From Epiperipatus broadwayi (Eukaryota > Onychophora > Udeonychophora > Euonychophora > Peripatidae), in contig JAQFVV010012507.1 of NCBI GenBank assembly GCA_028023455.1, forward strand, positions 1,555,456-1,619,455: 64,000 nucleotides of DNA, given 5' to 3'. Both the position numbers and the translations under genes were made by a program. Positions 46,951 to 59,300 of the stretch are shown here, piece by piece. The notes under the pieces are model-generated. The model was not told the DNA's origin, searched no databases, and was given only the letters and a program-made list of their open reading frames with translations. Within the stretch, counting starts at the first letter, position 1; each line of letters opens with the position of its first letter.

Positions 46951-48844
46951 GTAGGTGATTGATTTTTATTTCTTCTTTGCCTTTTTATATATAAATCATT
47001 TCAAAAATAAAATGTAATGACTTGATTATTGTGTGTTTAAAAATTTTATAAATCGAAGTTTATTATTTATTACTTCCACCTCAAACAGTCGTAACGTTTT
47101 AAAAGCAGGTGTCATATTAATTAGCTGTGCTAAGATGGGGATTTTGCATATGAAACCTTTTTATTTTATTGTAAAATTTATTAATTACTAAAAAATATAA
47201 GTACTAAACCCAAGCAATTTTTAAAACAGCTATTATTGTAACATTTGAAATTTATCATAAAAGTCGTGCATATAACGTTTAGTGAGTCATGCCTCGCAAT
47301 GTGATTTCGTTTATTGAAAGAATATATGTTTTTACTATCTGCTTACCTAATATGTTTTTCAGTTTTTTAGCAGTGAAAATAATTCATAAATAAAGTATTA
47401 AAAACAATTGTTGATGATTTAGCATCGCCTATGTTTTCGAAGGTCTTAAAATGAAAATTATATAATAAATGTGTTCATATATAGAATATATGTGTGTGGG
47501 TATTTTAAAGTTATAATGCATACAAACAGACACACATTTAATGATTTCTTATCATATAGATTATATGAATTAATGAAAATGATATACATTATTGTGTGTT
47601 TTTAGAATGTTTTCCATATATTAAGATTTATTTTGGGATATGCCACTATTTATCTAGTTAGTGACAGAAATGAATAATAGGAAATATTTGCATTTAATAG
47701 TGAGTTCAATATCTTTAAAAATATTATATATAGGTTTCGACGAAATGACATAAACACTTGTTTCATTAATTGTATATTTTTAACATGTAGAGCAGAAATG
47801 GAAATACTCATCATTATATATATATATATTTTAAAGGCAAAACCATAAAGAGTATTTTACAAAAAAATGATGTTAATTTCCTAAGTTGGAAATAATGAAA
47901 TGGATTAAAAAGAGATCAAATTATTAGTGCTTGATTAGTTGAATATTCTGTAGGATCAGATTAATCCTACCATATAAATATTGTTGCATGTCACAGGATA
48001 AAATTTTGAATTATATTGTTTAAGCCAAATATCACTTTGATGAATATGAAGATAATACGTGTTCTGTGGCTTCTCAAATCATCTGATATAAATATTGAAG
48101 CCTCTGTAAATCATTTCTGAATTTCCAAAATTAACAGGCTCGTTCATTGAAAGTTCTCATGAAATTTAATATTTCTAAGAATGATAAGTGGCATAATATT
48201 TGTGTAGATGCTGTTTATTTAATATAGTTTTATTTTACATTCAAGTAGTTTTTATATACTAATATGAGTACAAGACAGATACCATTGATACTGACATTAT
48301 TTTATCAATCTTTTTTTTTTTAAATGTTATATTTAAGATGTACACAACTATTTTTTATTTATGACTGCACATGTGCACACACATATGTATATAAATCACT
48401 TCATAATAGCATCACAATTTGTTGGCAAAGTAATCTCAATGGATAAAAGACAGATTTCTATTGAGATTATCTCGATAACAGTTTGTTGATATTCTATTGT
48501 TTAATTTAGGCACTGATCTACTATAAAGTGATTTACATATGGAAAACAGTTAGCTGTTGCTATTTTATGGTTTATATATATATCTGTATATAAACATAAT
48601 CCCTTTAATTCTTCTTTGAGGTCGTAAAGGAACAGAACATGGCAAATTCCTAATATCCATTCCATATATTTTTGTCATTACTTATAAAAATGGAAATTTA
48701 ATCCATTATACTATTTTTTAATGTATTTAAATAAGTCACACAATATAAAATAAAATCTTTATATAACGGCAATAATTGTGTTTATATATTTTTTTTTACC
48801 AAATATTTTTTTTTGCCTTTATCAATATGATGAAACTATTTTAA
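46951..48844. other. AT-rich stretch, no gene seen
   Basis: Slightly less AT-rich around 47090-47320, with no recognisable coding sequence. A T-run lies at 48311-48322. Confidence 0.55.
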
Positions 48845-51760
48845 AGCTTCATGTGATGCAATGTGATGCACTATGACTTCTCCTTTCTCGGAATCAAGAA
48901 TCTCTCAGTCACTATGCACAGAGAAACCTGTTAGCCACCTTACTTCCTTTTCCATTCCCCACCTTAAGTTTTTCCCATCCCATTTTCACAATATTATCTT
49001 AATCCCCCCTTTTCCAAACCCAGCATAAAAACCAAGAACTCCACTTTTTGTATAATCACTTTGTTTATATTTATTTTCCCACAACTTCATTATTTGTCCT
49101 TTCTGCTTGTAAGCATTTACATTCTAATCAACACATGCCTAATATTCGCTATGCCTTCCTTACATAACTTGCAGACTAAATCAACCACATTCCATTTATG
49201 TGTATATTCTCTTGTTGCTAACAATCCTGTTCAAACCTTAAACAGTAAACTACTTTTCTTGTTATTATCGTAAATTAACTCACTCCCAATGTTCTGTTTA
49301 CTTCTATATATATTTAAACTCTTTTTACTCTCTATACTAGTTCTCCAACTTCCTATTTTTTATTAATGCATCTATTTTTCTATCCCATTCCTTGCCACTA
49401 TAACACTCAAAAATTCTCATAACACAATCATTGCACCTTTTGTATAAGTATACTGACATAAAGTCTTTATCCAAATCTTGTCATACTGTAGTACCTTTCT
49501 CACCCATTTTGTTGCCTGTCCTTTACTCATAATCCTATTTAATACTGTTTTGGCTATTCTCTTATTATCCGTAAATTGCAATCTACTGAACATTTTCATT
49601 TTGCTTTTTGAATCTTTCATATAATAATCTTTTCCATCCCATTTCTCCTGGAATTGCTTCCTTTGCCATCCACACACCTGCATGTAATGCATGTTTTCCT
49701 ATATTTCTTTGTACTTTTTCTAAATAATCAAACACCTCTTTACTAACACAACACATCGTTACCATAAATTAACCATGCTACTGCCATTCCCTTTTATAAA
49801 ATTCATTGCTACATCATATTTATTATATGAAAATATTGTTAATTTTTTTTATCAGTCCTTTTTTTTTTTTTTTTGCTTCATTTAACAATTTATTCTCCCA
49901 TTAATCTAAGCAATTTCTTTGATTACTTAAGACTATTTCCAAATAGTTATACCTGTTCACCACATTTAATGTTATATCCCTCAATAAAAATTATTTCTCT
50001 TCTCTTTCCCTAGCATTTATCATCATTACTTTTGATTTTACTTCACTAAATTGTCCAAACTCTTTATCCACCCTTGCACATGTCTTCAGCATAGTATCCA
50101 TATCTTCCTTACTTTCTGTGCACAAGAACATATCAGCAAAAGAAGACCCGATTCCTTGCCATTTATTAATGCTATCTCTACCCCTCTTCCTAGTCTTTCT
50201 ATTGCTCTCTTCATTTCTCTCAAATAAAACAAAATAGGTGACAAAGGGTATTCTTGCTTTAATCCCACCACACTTTTAAGTCTAACTGATTCTATATTTC
50301 CTAATTGTTACGTATAATAATTATTTTCATACAATCTCTTAATAAAATCCATTAAAGCTCCATTCATTCCCAAATTTACTAAACTTACCCCTAATCTATT
50401 TCCATTTACTCTATCATATGCCTTCTCTATGTCTATAAAGACTATATATCACTATCTACTTGTATTCTTACTCATATCTATAAGTTGTGTGACTACAAAT
50501 AAACCAACACCTATCCGATTAAAAACTTCCTTGCATTTCTCCCACTATTATTTTCTTCCATCCTTCCAGCCACCATCTATGCAAAAATTTTATATAACAC
50601 TAACATTATCGCTATCATCTATAATTAACTTTATATGATCCTTACCCTTTCCTTTAAAAAATGGCCTTACTCTTGTATTATTCCAGCTATCTGGAAATTC
50701 TTCTGTGCCATCTTATTAAAACATGATAATAGATTTAATTTTGTCCTATTTCCTAAATTCATCACCATCTCTGCTGCATATCCAGCTAAATCTCTTGCTT
50801 TTCCACTTTTCAATTTCTTCTCTGCCTCATTCAATTCATTTTCTGTAAAATTAATATTTCTATTACATTATGCTTTTATGTTTATTATCACTTAGTCATT
50901 TCACATCTAACATCTTTTCTATATCCATTATATATTTATTTAACATTGTCTCTAATTCTTTTCTAGGGCTACATTCTTTTTCCTTATCATTTAGTAATAT
51001 TATTTTTCTCTCCCCTACATTCCTTCCTTTAATATACTTTTAAATTTTTTTTTACTCCCATCTCTTCCATTTTTATTAATATCCTCCAATAATTTACTAA
51101 TTTCATTCTCTCTATAATTATCTGTTTTAATCAACTTCTATTTTTTAAAAATGTTTTTCTCATTTAATATTAACATCTTTTTCATTTCCTTTGTTTTTAA
51201 TGGCACATTTATATTCTCTGCATTCTAATTTAAAACTCTATTTGCCACTTTTTTTACTTCACCACAACAGTCTTATAGTCATCCCCAATAAACTTTTCCA
51301 TGATTTATTCTTTTATTTTATATTCTTTTAACTTATTCTTATCATTCATTCTCCACCCACACATTTCACTAATCTTTCTACTTTTATTATTATTTCCCAT
51401 CACATTACTAACCATTTTTCACTATTACATACTCTCTTCATTATCAAACACTAATTTTTTGTAATTTATTCATTTCCCCTTCATCTATCGTGTGAAATAT
51501 ATTATTTCTAGACCATGTGTATTGTCCCCCATAAATATTTGATAAATTTCCAATGCTCACATTCTTTCTCTGATAAAATTTTTTCAAAAGCTGTCCATTC
51601 TTGTTATTCACACCATCAATTTCTTCAATATCCCTAACCATTATTTTCTTACCCCTTTTTTTGAAACTATATTCTTAACTAGGCATTCATATATACTACT
51701 GTTCCACCCATTATAGTTTGACTATCTCCAGTAGCCATATCTATTATAGCTACCATCAAT
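48845..51760 (-). mobile_element. LINE copy 2 (same family as copy 1), truncated and decayed
   Basis: Aligns with copy 1 (4430-5102 plus 7289-9545) in the same orientation. On the minus strand, 5' to 3': an endonuclease segment (51444-51641: EEIDGVNNKNGQLLKKF and GGQYTWSRNNIFHTID), a linker, the RT, GVWMAKEAIPGEMGW (49583-49765) and CKLCKEGIANIRH (near 49130-49175). The 3' terminus has the tandem decamer ATGTGATGCA x2 (48849-48868). The copy is doubly disabled. One GAT of FADD is deleted (FADMFLC at 50126-50140), and a deletion near 51418 removes the endonuclease SDH motif that copy 1 retains. Extent on the 5' side is approximate. Confidence 0.87.
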
Positions 51761-54527
51761 GTACATTACATGCATAGTGACATGTATATATATTTTTTAT
51801 ATAAAATTAATAGAATCAATTATAACAATACAATATATATATTATAACAATTTAAATCTATAAGAGACTTTAAACTAATTCTCTATTACTCTTTATAGCT
51901 TCCTCATGCTATGCACCAATTGTAAACCTTTTATCTGGCACTTAGACATTTGCGGCCACGTTGCATGCCAATTGTAACATTTTAAGGATGGATCAATGGA
52001 TGCTTCATCATTACCCAGCTAACATTATTTCTAAAGCCTACTGAGATGATGATGATGGGATAGAACATCCATAATTCTATTTGCCAGGGTGCCAAATTGC
52101 AACTTCAATAAAAATATTGATGCTTAACCTTATTTCAATAACTTATTAATAAATTTCAACAATGTTTAATGAATGGGTTAATAAATAATCAATCAATTAA
52201 GAGAACACTGAGAATGCACTAAAAATAATAATATTAATACTCTTGGAAGTTCGTGGTTATTAAAGAGAAGAACTTTAAACTCAACTTCCATTACAATTTA
52301 TATTCTCAGCACATTTTCCATTCACCATCATTAAAGTCACAATTAAAATTTTGTTTCAGATTACAAATAGTTCTATATCCATCTCCACTCTCCTGATCCA
52401 TCCCTCCATCATCCTCACATTCATAGGTCTATTGCATTACTATCTCTTTTACTATTAAATTTTCCATTGTGCTAGCACATTTTCCCCATTATAATCTCTT
52501 CTCAAGGTTTCAGAATAATAAGGTGTGGAGGTCGAACAAGCCGCGATGGATTATTGGTGATAAACACCCCTCTCATGATCACCTCCAAGGTTGATCTTGG
52601 CTGTCTTTAATGTAGCCAATGTCTATTTACATTAAAGCTCGAATAATTTAAGCTTACATTAAATCTTTTAGAAATAACATATTATAAACACTTTCATAAT
52701 TGAAGTAAAATCATAATGAAGGGCATCTAGGGAGGTGTTTGAATACAACGAATGGGGAAAGGATTTTATGCCCACCCACTGCATCCACTATCATTCAATA
52801 ACCATCCCTATTCATAATTTATATTTCAGCTATATTGAATTATTTGGTAATCTTGAGTATTGCCGTGCTATGTAAGCTCAGAAAATGAACCATTTAAATA
52901 AATTTTACCGGATATTATTTATGAAAATGATGCTTCAAATATTAATAATAATGCATTGATGTATGATTGGATTTGAGATGTCTAGATTGTAATAACCCAC
53001 AAAACATTGAGATTTACGCAAATTTTTATTTAAAACAAAATAAATTTTTTTATTAACATACTATAACTCAATAACATAATATGTACATTCACTTGATGAT
53101 TCACTTGGCTTTCCCCTGTTCTACAACTGTATTATGATATATATAAAATAAATATCCCTAAATCAACAGATAATGTCAAGAGGTTTTAAAATATAAATTT
53201 TAACTTTTAATTATTAGGGAATCACGATTGCCATGGAATAATACTAACATCAGACAGATAAAGATAATAGTTACCTTCACATATATTATATTTTGTTCTT
53301 TTTTTTTATTTTTTTATCTCAGACATAGCGAACATTAAATTTCTCTCCCCCCCCTCCCCAGTGTTCAATGCTTTTAGTTACTGATCTGTTTCTAAAGATA
53401 ACCCTTCCAATAATAAAATTTAATAATTTTATTTAATCATTTTAATCTAACATTCCTTCGCCCTATGCTCTACAATAGAGATATTTTATGTATGGTGGGA
53501 CTAAGTTAATTTTAGTTACTTTTCAAATGTCAACAAATCGGTATCTAGCTCAATCATTATCACACATGCATATACTCTATATTCATGTTCTTATGGCAAT
53601 AATAATATTTCAATAATATTACCTTTTCAGCGAATTTCTCAGCAGGATGTGGATATATTTCTAGATAATTTTATATACGCATTGCTTACAATATTCATAG
53701 GTTTTATTTAACCCTTAAATTTAATATTCATTTATGTTATTATTCTTGGCTTATTGATCTATTGAAATATATCAACAAAATAATGTTCAAGTATACCAAT
53801 CGCACACACACTATCCACACTCATCCTGACATCAAATTGAGTTTGCGACCCTGTAACCAACATTTATAAGTAACACTCAGCAATAGCTATAATGCATACA
53901 CCCATAAGGAATATCAACATTAACATGAGGCAGGCAGTGACCCGAATAAGAGAAAACCTTTTCACTAAGGTTGAGGTATGCTAGGATTTTATCGCTAGTT
54001 ATACAGAGAGACTTGGGTTTACCTATTAACCTCTGGCCATCAATAAAGAAATCATCTTACGGTGTAGAAAATAACCAAGTGGGAAAACTCTTCCACTGTG
54101 TTTAAGTACTTTATAAATATGGTATAAATATCTTAGTGAGCGAGCTAAACTACGACTCCACTAGCTTGGTGGGGACTCTTTGTCCATCCACATATATACA
54201 GGTCTAACATCAATTTGTACAAGTAAAACTTTCACATCTACATTACTCTTGCGAAATAGTACACCAGAACACTAGCCAACAATTTTTCCAAGCCCTAATT
54301 AGCTTGTATCTAGCTTTAACTTTATGATAATAGTAATAAGAAATGCGCATTAAATTCTCTAAAACTATCTCTCTGCACATTTATACCATAAGGAGGATGT
54401 CTTAGTCCAACATTCACACAACCTTCATAAAATATAGCACTAGGTCTAAGCACTTGACAAGAATTCCTGATCTGATTCAAAACATTTCCCATAACAATAT
54501 CTCTCTTTTCATTAAAAAAAAAAGTAA
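51761..54527. other. Mixed AT-rich and lower-AT sequence, no gene identified
   Basis: The parts at 51900-52120, 52360-52800 and 53800-54300 are less AT-rich and may be interspersed repeats. One small inverted pair is AAACACCCCTC (52564-52574) against GGGAGGTGTTT (52730-52740). A C-run is at 53346-53354. No protein-like frame was found. The minus frame 54322-54621 (99 codons) runs into the duplication below and is unassigned. Confidence 0.45.
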
Positions 54528-54670
54528 AGCATTTAAAACAAGCACATACAGAATGATTTGATATTAATTTCTCTACCCCTAAATGATAATAATAATAAAA
54601 GCATTTAGCAGGCATATACAAAATGATTTGATATTAATTGCTCTACCGTCAAAATAATAATAATAATTCT
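54528..54670. repeat. 72-bp tandem duplication
   Basis: Units starting at 54528 and 54600 share AGCATTT, AATGATTTGATATTAATT and CTCTACC, and end in an (AAT)n run. Confidence 0.92.
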
Positions 54671-54867
54671 AACATGGATTAACTTTAAATGGATATATAT
54701 GATAAAAAAAAAAAATCTTTTTCTTTCCTTTTTTTTTTTTTTTTAGATTAAATGTTCGAAATGAATAACAAATAATAAAAATATATTTAAATCGTCCTTG
54801 CGGATTGTCCTTCCGATTTCTGGTTTCCATTTTTCCCTTTTTTCCTTCTTTGGTTTGTTTGTGTGCA

Positions 54868-54920
54868 CACATGGCTTTATGTGATAGAGTCACTGTGATA
54901 CGAGTTCAATTCCTATGCCA
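54868..54920 (+). mobile_element. Possible tRNA-derived SINE fragment
   Basis: ATGGCTTTATGTGATAGAGT (A-box-like) is followed by CGAGTTCAATTCC (54901-54913), a good B box. The two boxes are only about 30 bp apart instead of about 44, so part of the anticodon arm would have been deleted. A poly-T/A tract lies to the left (54701-54746). Weak call. Confidence 0.3.
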
Positions 54921-56272
54921 AAATGTACAAAGTTTTCATGCTGATAAGAATTTTTCACTTTGGTTTCTGGGGATTACAGCTGAACAGAACTTGTTTTTAA
55001 TTTTTGAATTTATAAGTCCACTTCTTGGTGTATTTTTCAGTTCACTTAGTATTTAGATTTGATGCTTCATATACAAAATCAAAATCAAAAATTTTTTTTT
55101 CTGTAGTTTAAATTTTACCATTTGCCCAATTCCTGATAAATTAATGCAAGACAAATCATGACAATTAATTTCAGAGAGAACGATGTGCACCTAATAAAAA
55201 CTTACTCGAGAGTCATTTTTCTACTTATATCACTAAATTTGGCTATGTTTGTCATTCATGAGACAGACAGAATAATTATCAAACGATTTCTCTTCTCTCT
55301 TTTTTTTTCTTTTTTTTAAAACAATTTTTTTCTTTAACTTTACATCAAGGTTTCTCAATAACTGATGATGAAAACCTGCAAAAAGAGAGATAACAAAAAG
55401 AGATCTCAGCCAAAAGAGATTCGAAAGAGACCTCTCCCCAACAAAAGAGGAGCTCATATATTGTCTGGCTTCCTTCATTCTCCCCCCTAAATATTTACGT
55501 CTGGTCAGTGTTTTCCTTGATTAATTGCTTATTGTTTCTTTTTCCTTTCTTGTTATTTTAAACTTATGCCCTCCTGAGTGACCACCTGCCAAATTCATGT
55601 CTGCATTCCAATGGATGATTATCCATTATTTTTAAACTTAAATTCCTGTGTCATAAATATCACTTGATTTACTTTAGTAATTTACTTTAGTAATTCAATG
55701 CTCATGGAAATCACTCCAAAGAACAAATGAAAGAAAACTCTTTCCCCCCCTTTTTTCTTTAATAATAATAAAAAAATGTATAGCAACCCAACTTCAAACC
55801 CAGAATCTTGACTGAAATTTTGGCTGCTATGAATAAACTATTAAAACGAATTAATTTCTTCTTTAAAGGAGTTCCCCACGAGATGACATGGAATAATTAT
55901 TATTTAATCATGAACTTTACAATTAAAATCTACAACTAAATCAAATACATACACACATGCATGTCTCACATATACAATTTTAATTAAACCGATTGTTTAA
56001 TATTCTAATCCTTGATTTTTTTTTTTTTTACAATTTAACACTATGAACTATTGAGTTCTAACCTGTCATTGTAAAACTATGTTTATCTAGTTTCACTCTC
56101 TAAAGTAGTTTTATAAATCGCACATCCCCCTCCCTTCTTTCCAATCTCCAACTATTAAAGTGATGTATAAATATTGCTTATCTAATAAATTATATCTTTG
56201 GCTATTAAATTGTCTTATACATCAATACTAAATAAAACAATTTTTTTTCTTTATAAAAATCTTTTATAACAA
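54921..56272. other. AT-rich stretch with a purine-rich short repeat
   Basis: AAAAGAGA-type motifs recur four times at 55378-55450. The minus frame 55233-55478 (81 codons) is partly generated by this and is not supported as a gene. Confidence 0.5.
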
Positions 56273-56347
56273 AAATGTTTAGCTTGCCTACCAAGTAAAA
56301 CATATGCAATCCCTAAGAATATGGGTTCAAACCTAGCATTGGCTAGC
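56273..56347 (+). mobile_element. Possible tRNA-derived SINE remnant
   Basis: TTAGCTTGCCTA (56279-56290, A-box-like) and GGGTTCAAACC (56323-56333, a perfect B box) are spaced exactly as in a tRNA, and a tRNA-like anticodon arm could lie between. The T-arm and acceptor stem pair poorly. A-rich sequence follows near 56362. It is probably a decayed SINE head. Confidence 0.4.
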
Positions 56348-59300
56348 AAGTTTGTCTATTATAAAAAAAATTACAATCTATGAGGAAAATTTTTACTAAA
56401 CATTGTCTTGCATAGTTAATTCTAAATTTAATGGAGCTTTGGGAAAATTCAAGGGCTACAATATATATAAACTGTATAAATTTATACTATATAATTTTCT
56501 ATTCATTTTTTATTAGCCAATTATTAGTTAACTATGACAAGCATAACTGTATGAATATGTACAAAACACCAATTAATTTAGTTAAGAATTGACTAATGAA
56601 AAACTAATGGGAAATTATATAGTACACATTTATCCAAGTTTTTTTTATTTTATACATATTGTATTATTATTATTATTATAATTGGTTCTAGTTAATTTTG
56701 CATATAAAAAAGATAGCTGTTTCTATGTGTGCAATGTAAATTGATGCTTTAAAATATTCCATCACATTGATAAGGGCAAAAAAAAAAAATATTTACTGAA
56801 AAAAGCTTCTCTGTATTATTTTATTGTTATATTGTATCCTTACCAAATTTTAAAGAGTCTCTGGCTAACCTTGAAAAAAGTACTACATACAATTTACACA
56901 ATTGTATTATCGAAACACAATACTTATTAAAACAACACTACTTTGACTAGCTCAGAATATATTTCTAACATATTATATCTAATAAAATTAACATTTAAAA
57001 TAATTTATCTTATTTAAATAATAAACTAAGAAAATCAAAACTCATAAATTAAATATGAAGGTTCAAATTGTATTCCCAATTCGTTTATAACAATCACAAT
57101 CTAAATTACGACTAACTCATTATTTACTATTACAAAATATGGTTCGATTAAAATACTAATAAAAAATTATGAAACTCTTACATGAGATATTCAGCAAGGT
57201 ACATTGTTGTTTTAACATTGAGGATGTATTTTGAAAGATATACGCTCAATGGCATAAGAATATTACCCCTACCTAATTTAAGAAACAAAACTATCTTGTA
57301 ATACACTCATGTCTCACAATACTCACATAAAATAAATCCTAACTAAGTAATTTATAAAATTTATTATAAAAACAGTAAAATTATTATCCTTTCATAAAAA
57401 TAATATTTAAATTTAACATTAACTAAAATTACTATCCATCATCACTTCATATAATTTTATAATTATTCAGTATCTCAGGTTCATCTAATAATAAACAAAT
57501 CAGTACCATGTAGTTAAATATAATGGGGGATTTTACCTATATCCAACTACTCTCACAAAACAACAACAAACAACTAGAATATTAAATTATACCATTCAAC
57601 AACTAGAATATTTTAATGATTCTTAAAATCATACATCTATTTAACTACTACTCTTCAATAAACATAAATAAAATTATAAATTCTTATAAAACATCATATA
57701 TAATATTTTAAATAAATTTTAAAAACATTTCCTGTCATATTATGCTATAAAATTCTTTTATTTCTTATGTGGCATTCACAGAAAATATTATATTTTTAAT
57801 ATAATTACAATGTTAAATATTTTAAAATTGACATTGTATAATCTTCATTATAAGATCTTTTGTAATAATAATAATTATAATAATATATTTTTGTTAATCA
57901 TGTCAATAATATAATGATCCAAATAATTTTTATAAATCGTGTGTGTGGATACGAAGATTCAAAAAACACCTGAGAATGTCAACAAATGAATTCCAAAACA
58001 TTAACAATTTTATTATTATTATTTAACAATATACTATATTTATAATAATATAAATTTATAAAATTTAAAATATTTACAAAAAAATAACAACTAAATTAAT
58101 TAGATTAAAATATTTACATAAGAAAACATAATAAAAATAAATAAATATTAAATAGCCTTCACTCTGACTATTTGATATGTGAAGTAGAATATATGATACA
58201 TTATAATAGTAATACTATTATTTTCTATCATTATGACAACAATATTCCATTGTTATTATCATAATAAAACAATAACAATAAATAAATACAATTTATTCAA
58301 ATAATAATATCTTTCAGCATTTTGAAAAGTAATTATAATTACAGTAATGCCTATTAACTATAAAGTTAAAATTTGCACTTTTTCAAAATTTAACACATAA
58401 CATTAAAAGACTAGGTACATCGTTTATATACCAGTGAAGTATTTCTCTTTATCTTTCAGGTATATTTTAACATTTCAATGCAAATTTAAATAAAGAAAAA
58501 TATAGTTATTGAAATAACTATAATCACTTTATAAAACTCTTTACTTTTAAAATATTTTAAAATAACCTTAAGTTCAATCTTATAAAAAATTCAAATTATA
58601 TTAAAGAATTATATTGCGTGACATGCTTTATTTATGAGCTTTATAATCTATTACCATTATAGCATTCAGATATTATGTTTCATCATTCTTTCTCACAAAC
58701 AAAATATGCATTAAATATTTGACTTTAATGATCTTTATTATTCATATATTTCTAGGAATATCATATCATATCATTCCTTTTCTTCTTTCTCTTTAAACAG
58801 TAAATAATTAAATATCATTTGTGCTAAAATTTTTTTCTCCTTTTGTATTCACAAATATTGACAACTTCAACAGTCTAGTTATTATTCTAACCAACTTTTA
58901 AACTATCATTTATGATACAATATCCAGTGGCAATAAATAGTGATTATAGTGAGGGATATGAATACAATAATAACTCAAATGAATATGAAATATCATGCTT
59001 ACAGTGCTTAATGTCACATATTAAATTCTGGTCATAGCTTCTACCTGAGCTCTTACTGAACTATGGAAAGAATGTAACTGCCCATGTACTAAATATACAG
59101 ACCTTTGTTACCTGTATTTAAATCTTAACTTACAACGATATGATTCACATATAATATTCTTCCTCAATATCTCTCACACCCAGGATTTTGTTTTGTAACA
59201 AATTTTTCAGACTACTATCCTTTATCTTCCACGTTCTGAATACTTCTCTTGACATGACAAAGAAATTCTAACTATGTTACATAATATAATCTCCAAACTG

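Noticed and set aside
54669-54893. 74-codon minus ORF with a Lys-rich tail
   Set aside because: The Lys run comes from the T-homopolymer at 54727-54744 and the rest overlaps the possible SINE fragment.
55360-55380. CTGATGATGAAAAC, hammerhead-like
   Set aside because: Only two or three bases separate the core boxes, so stem II cannot form.
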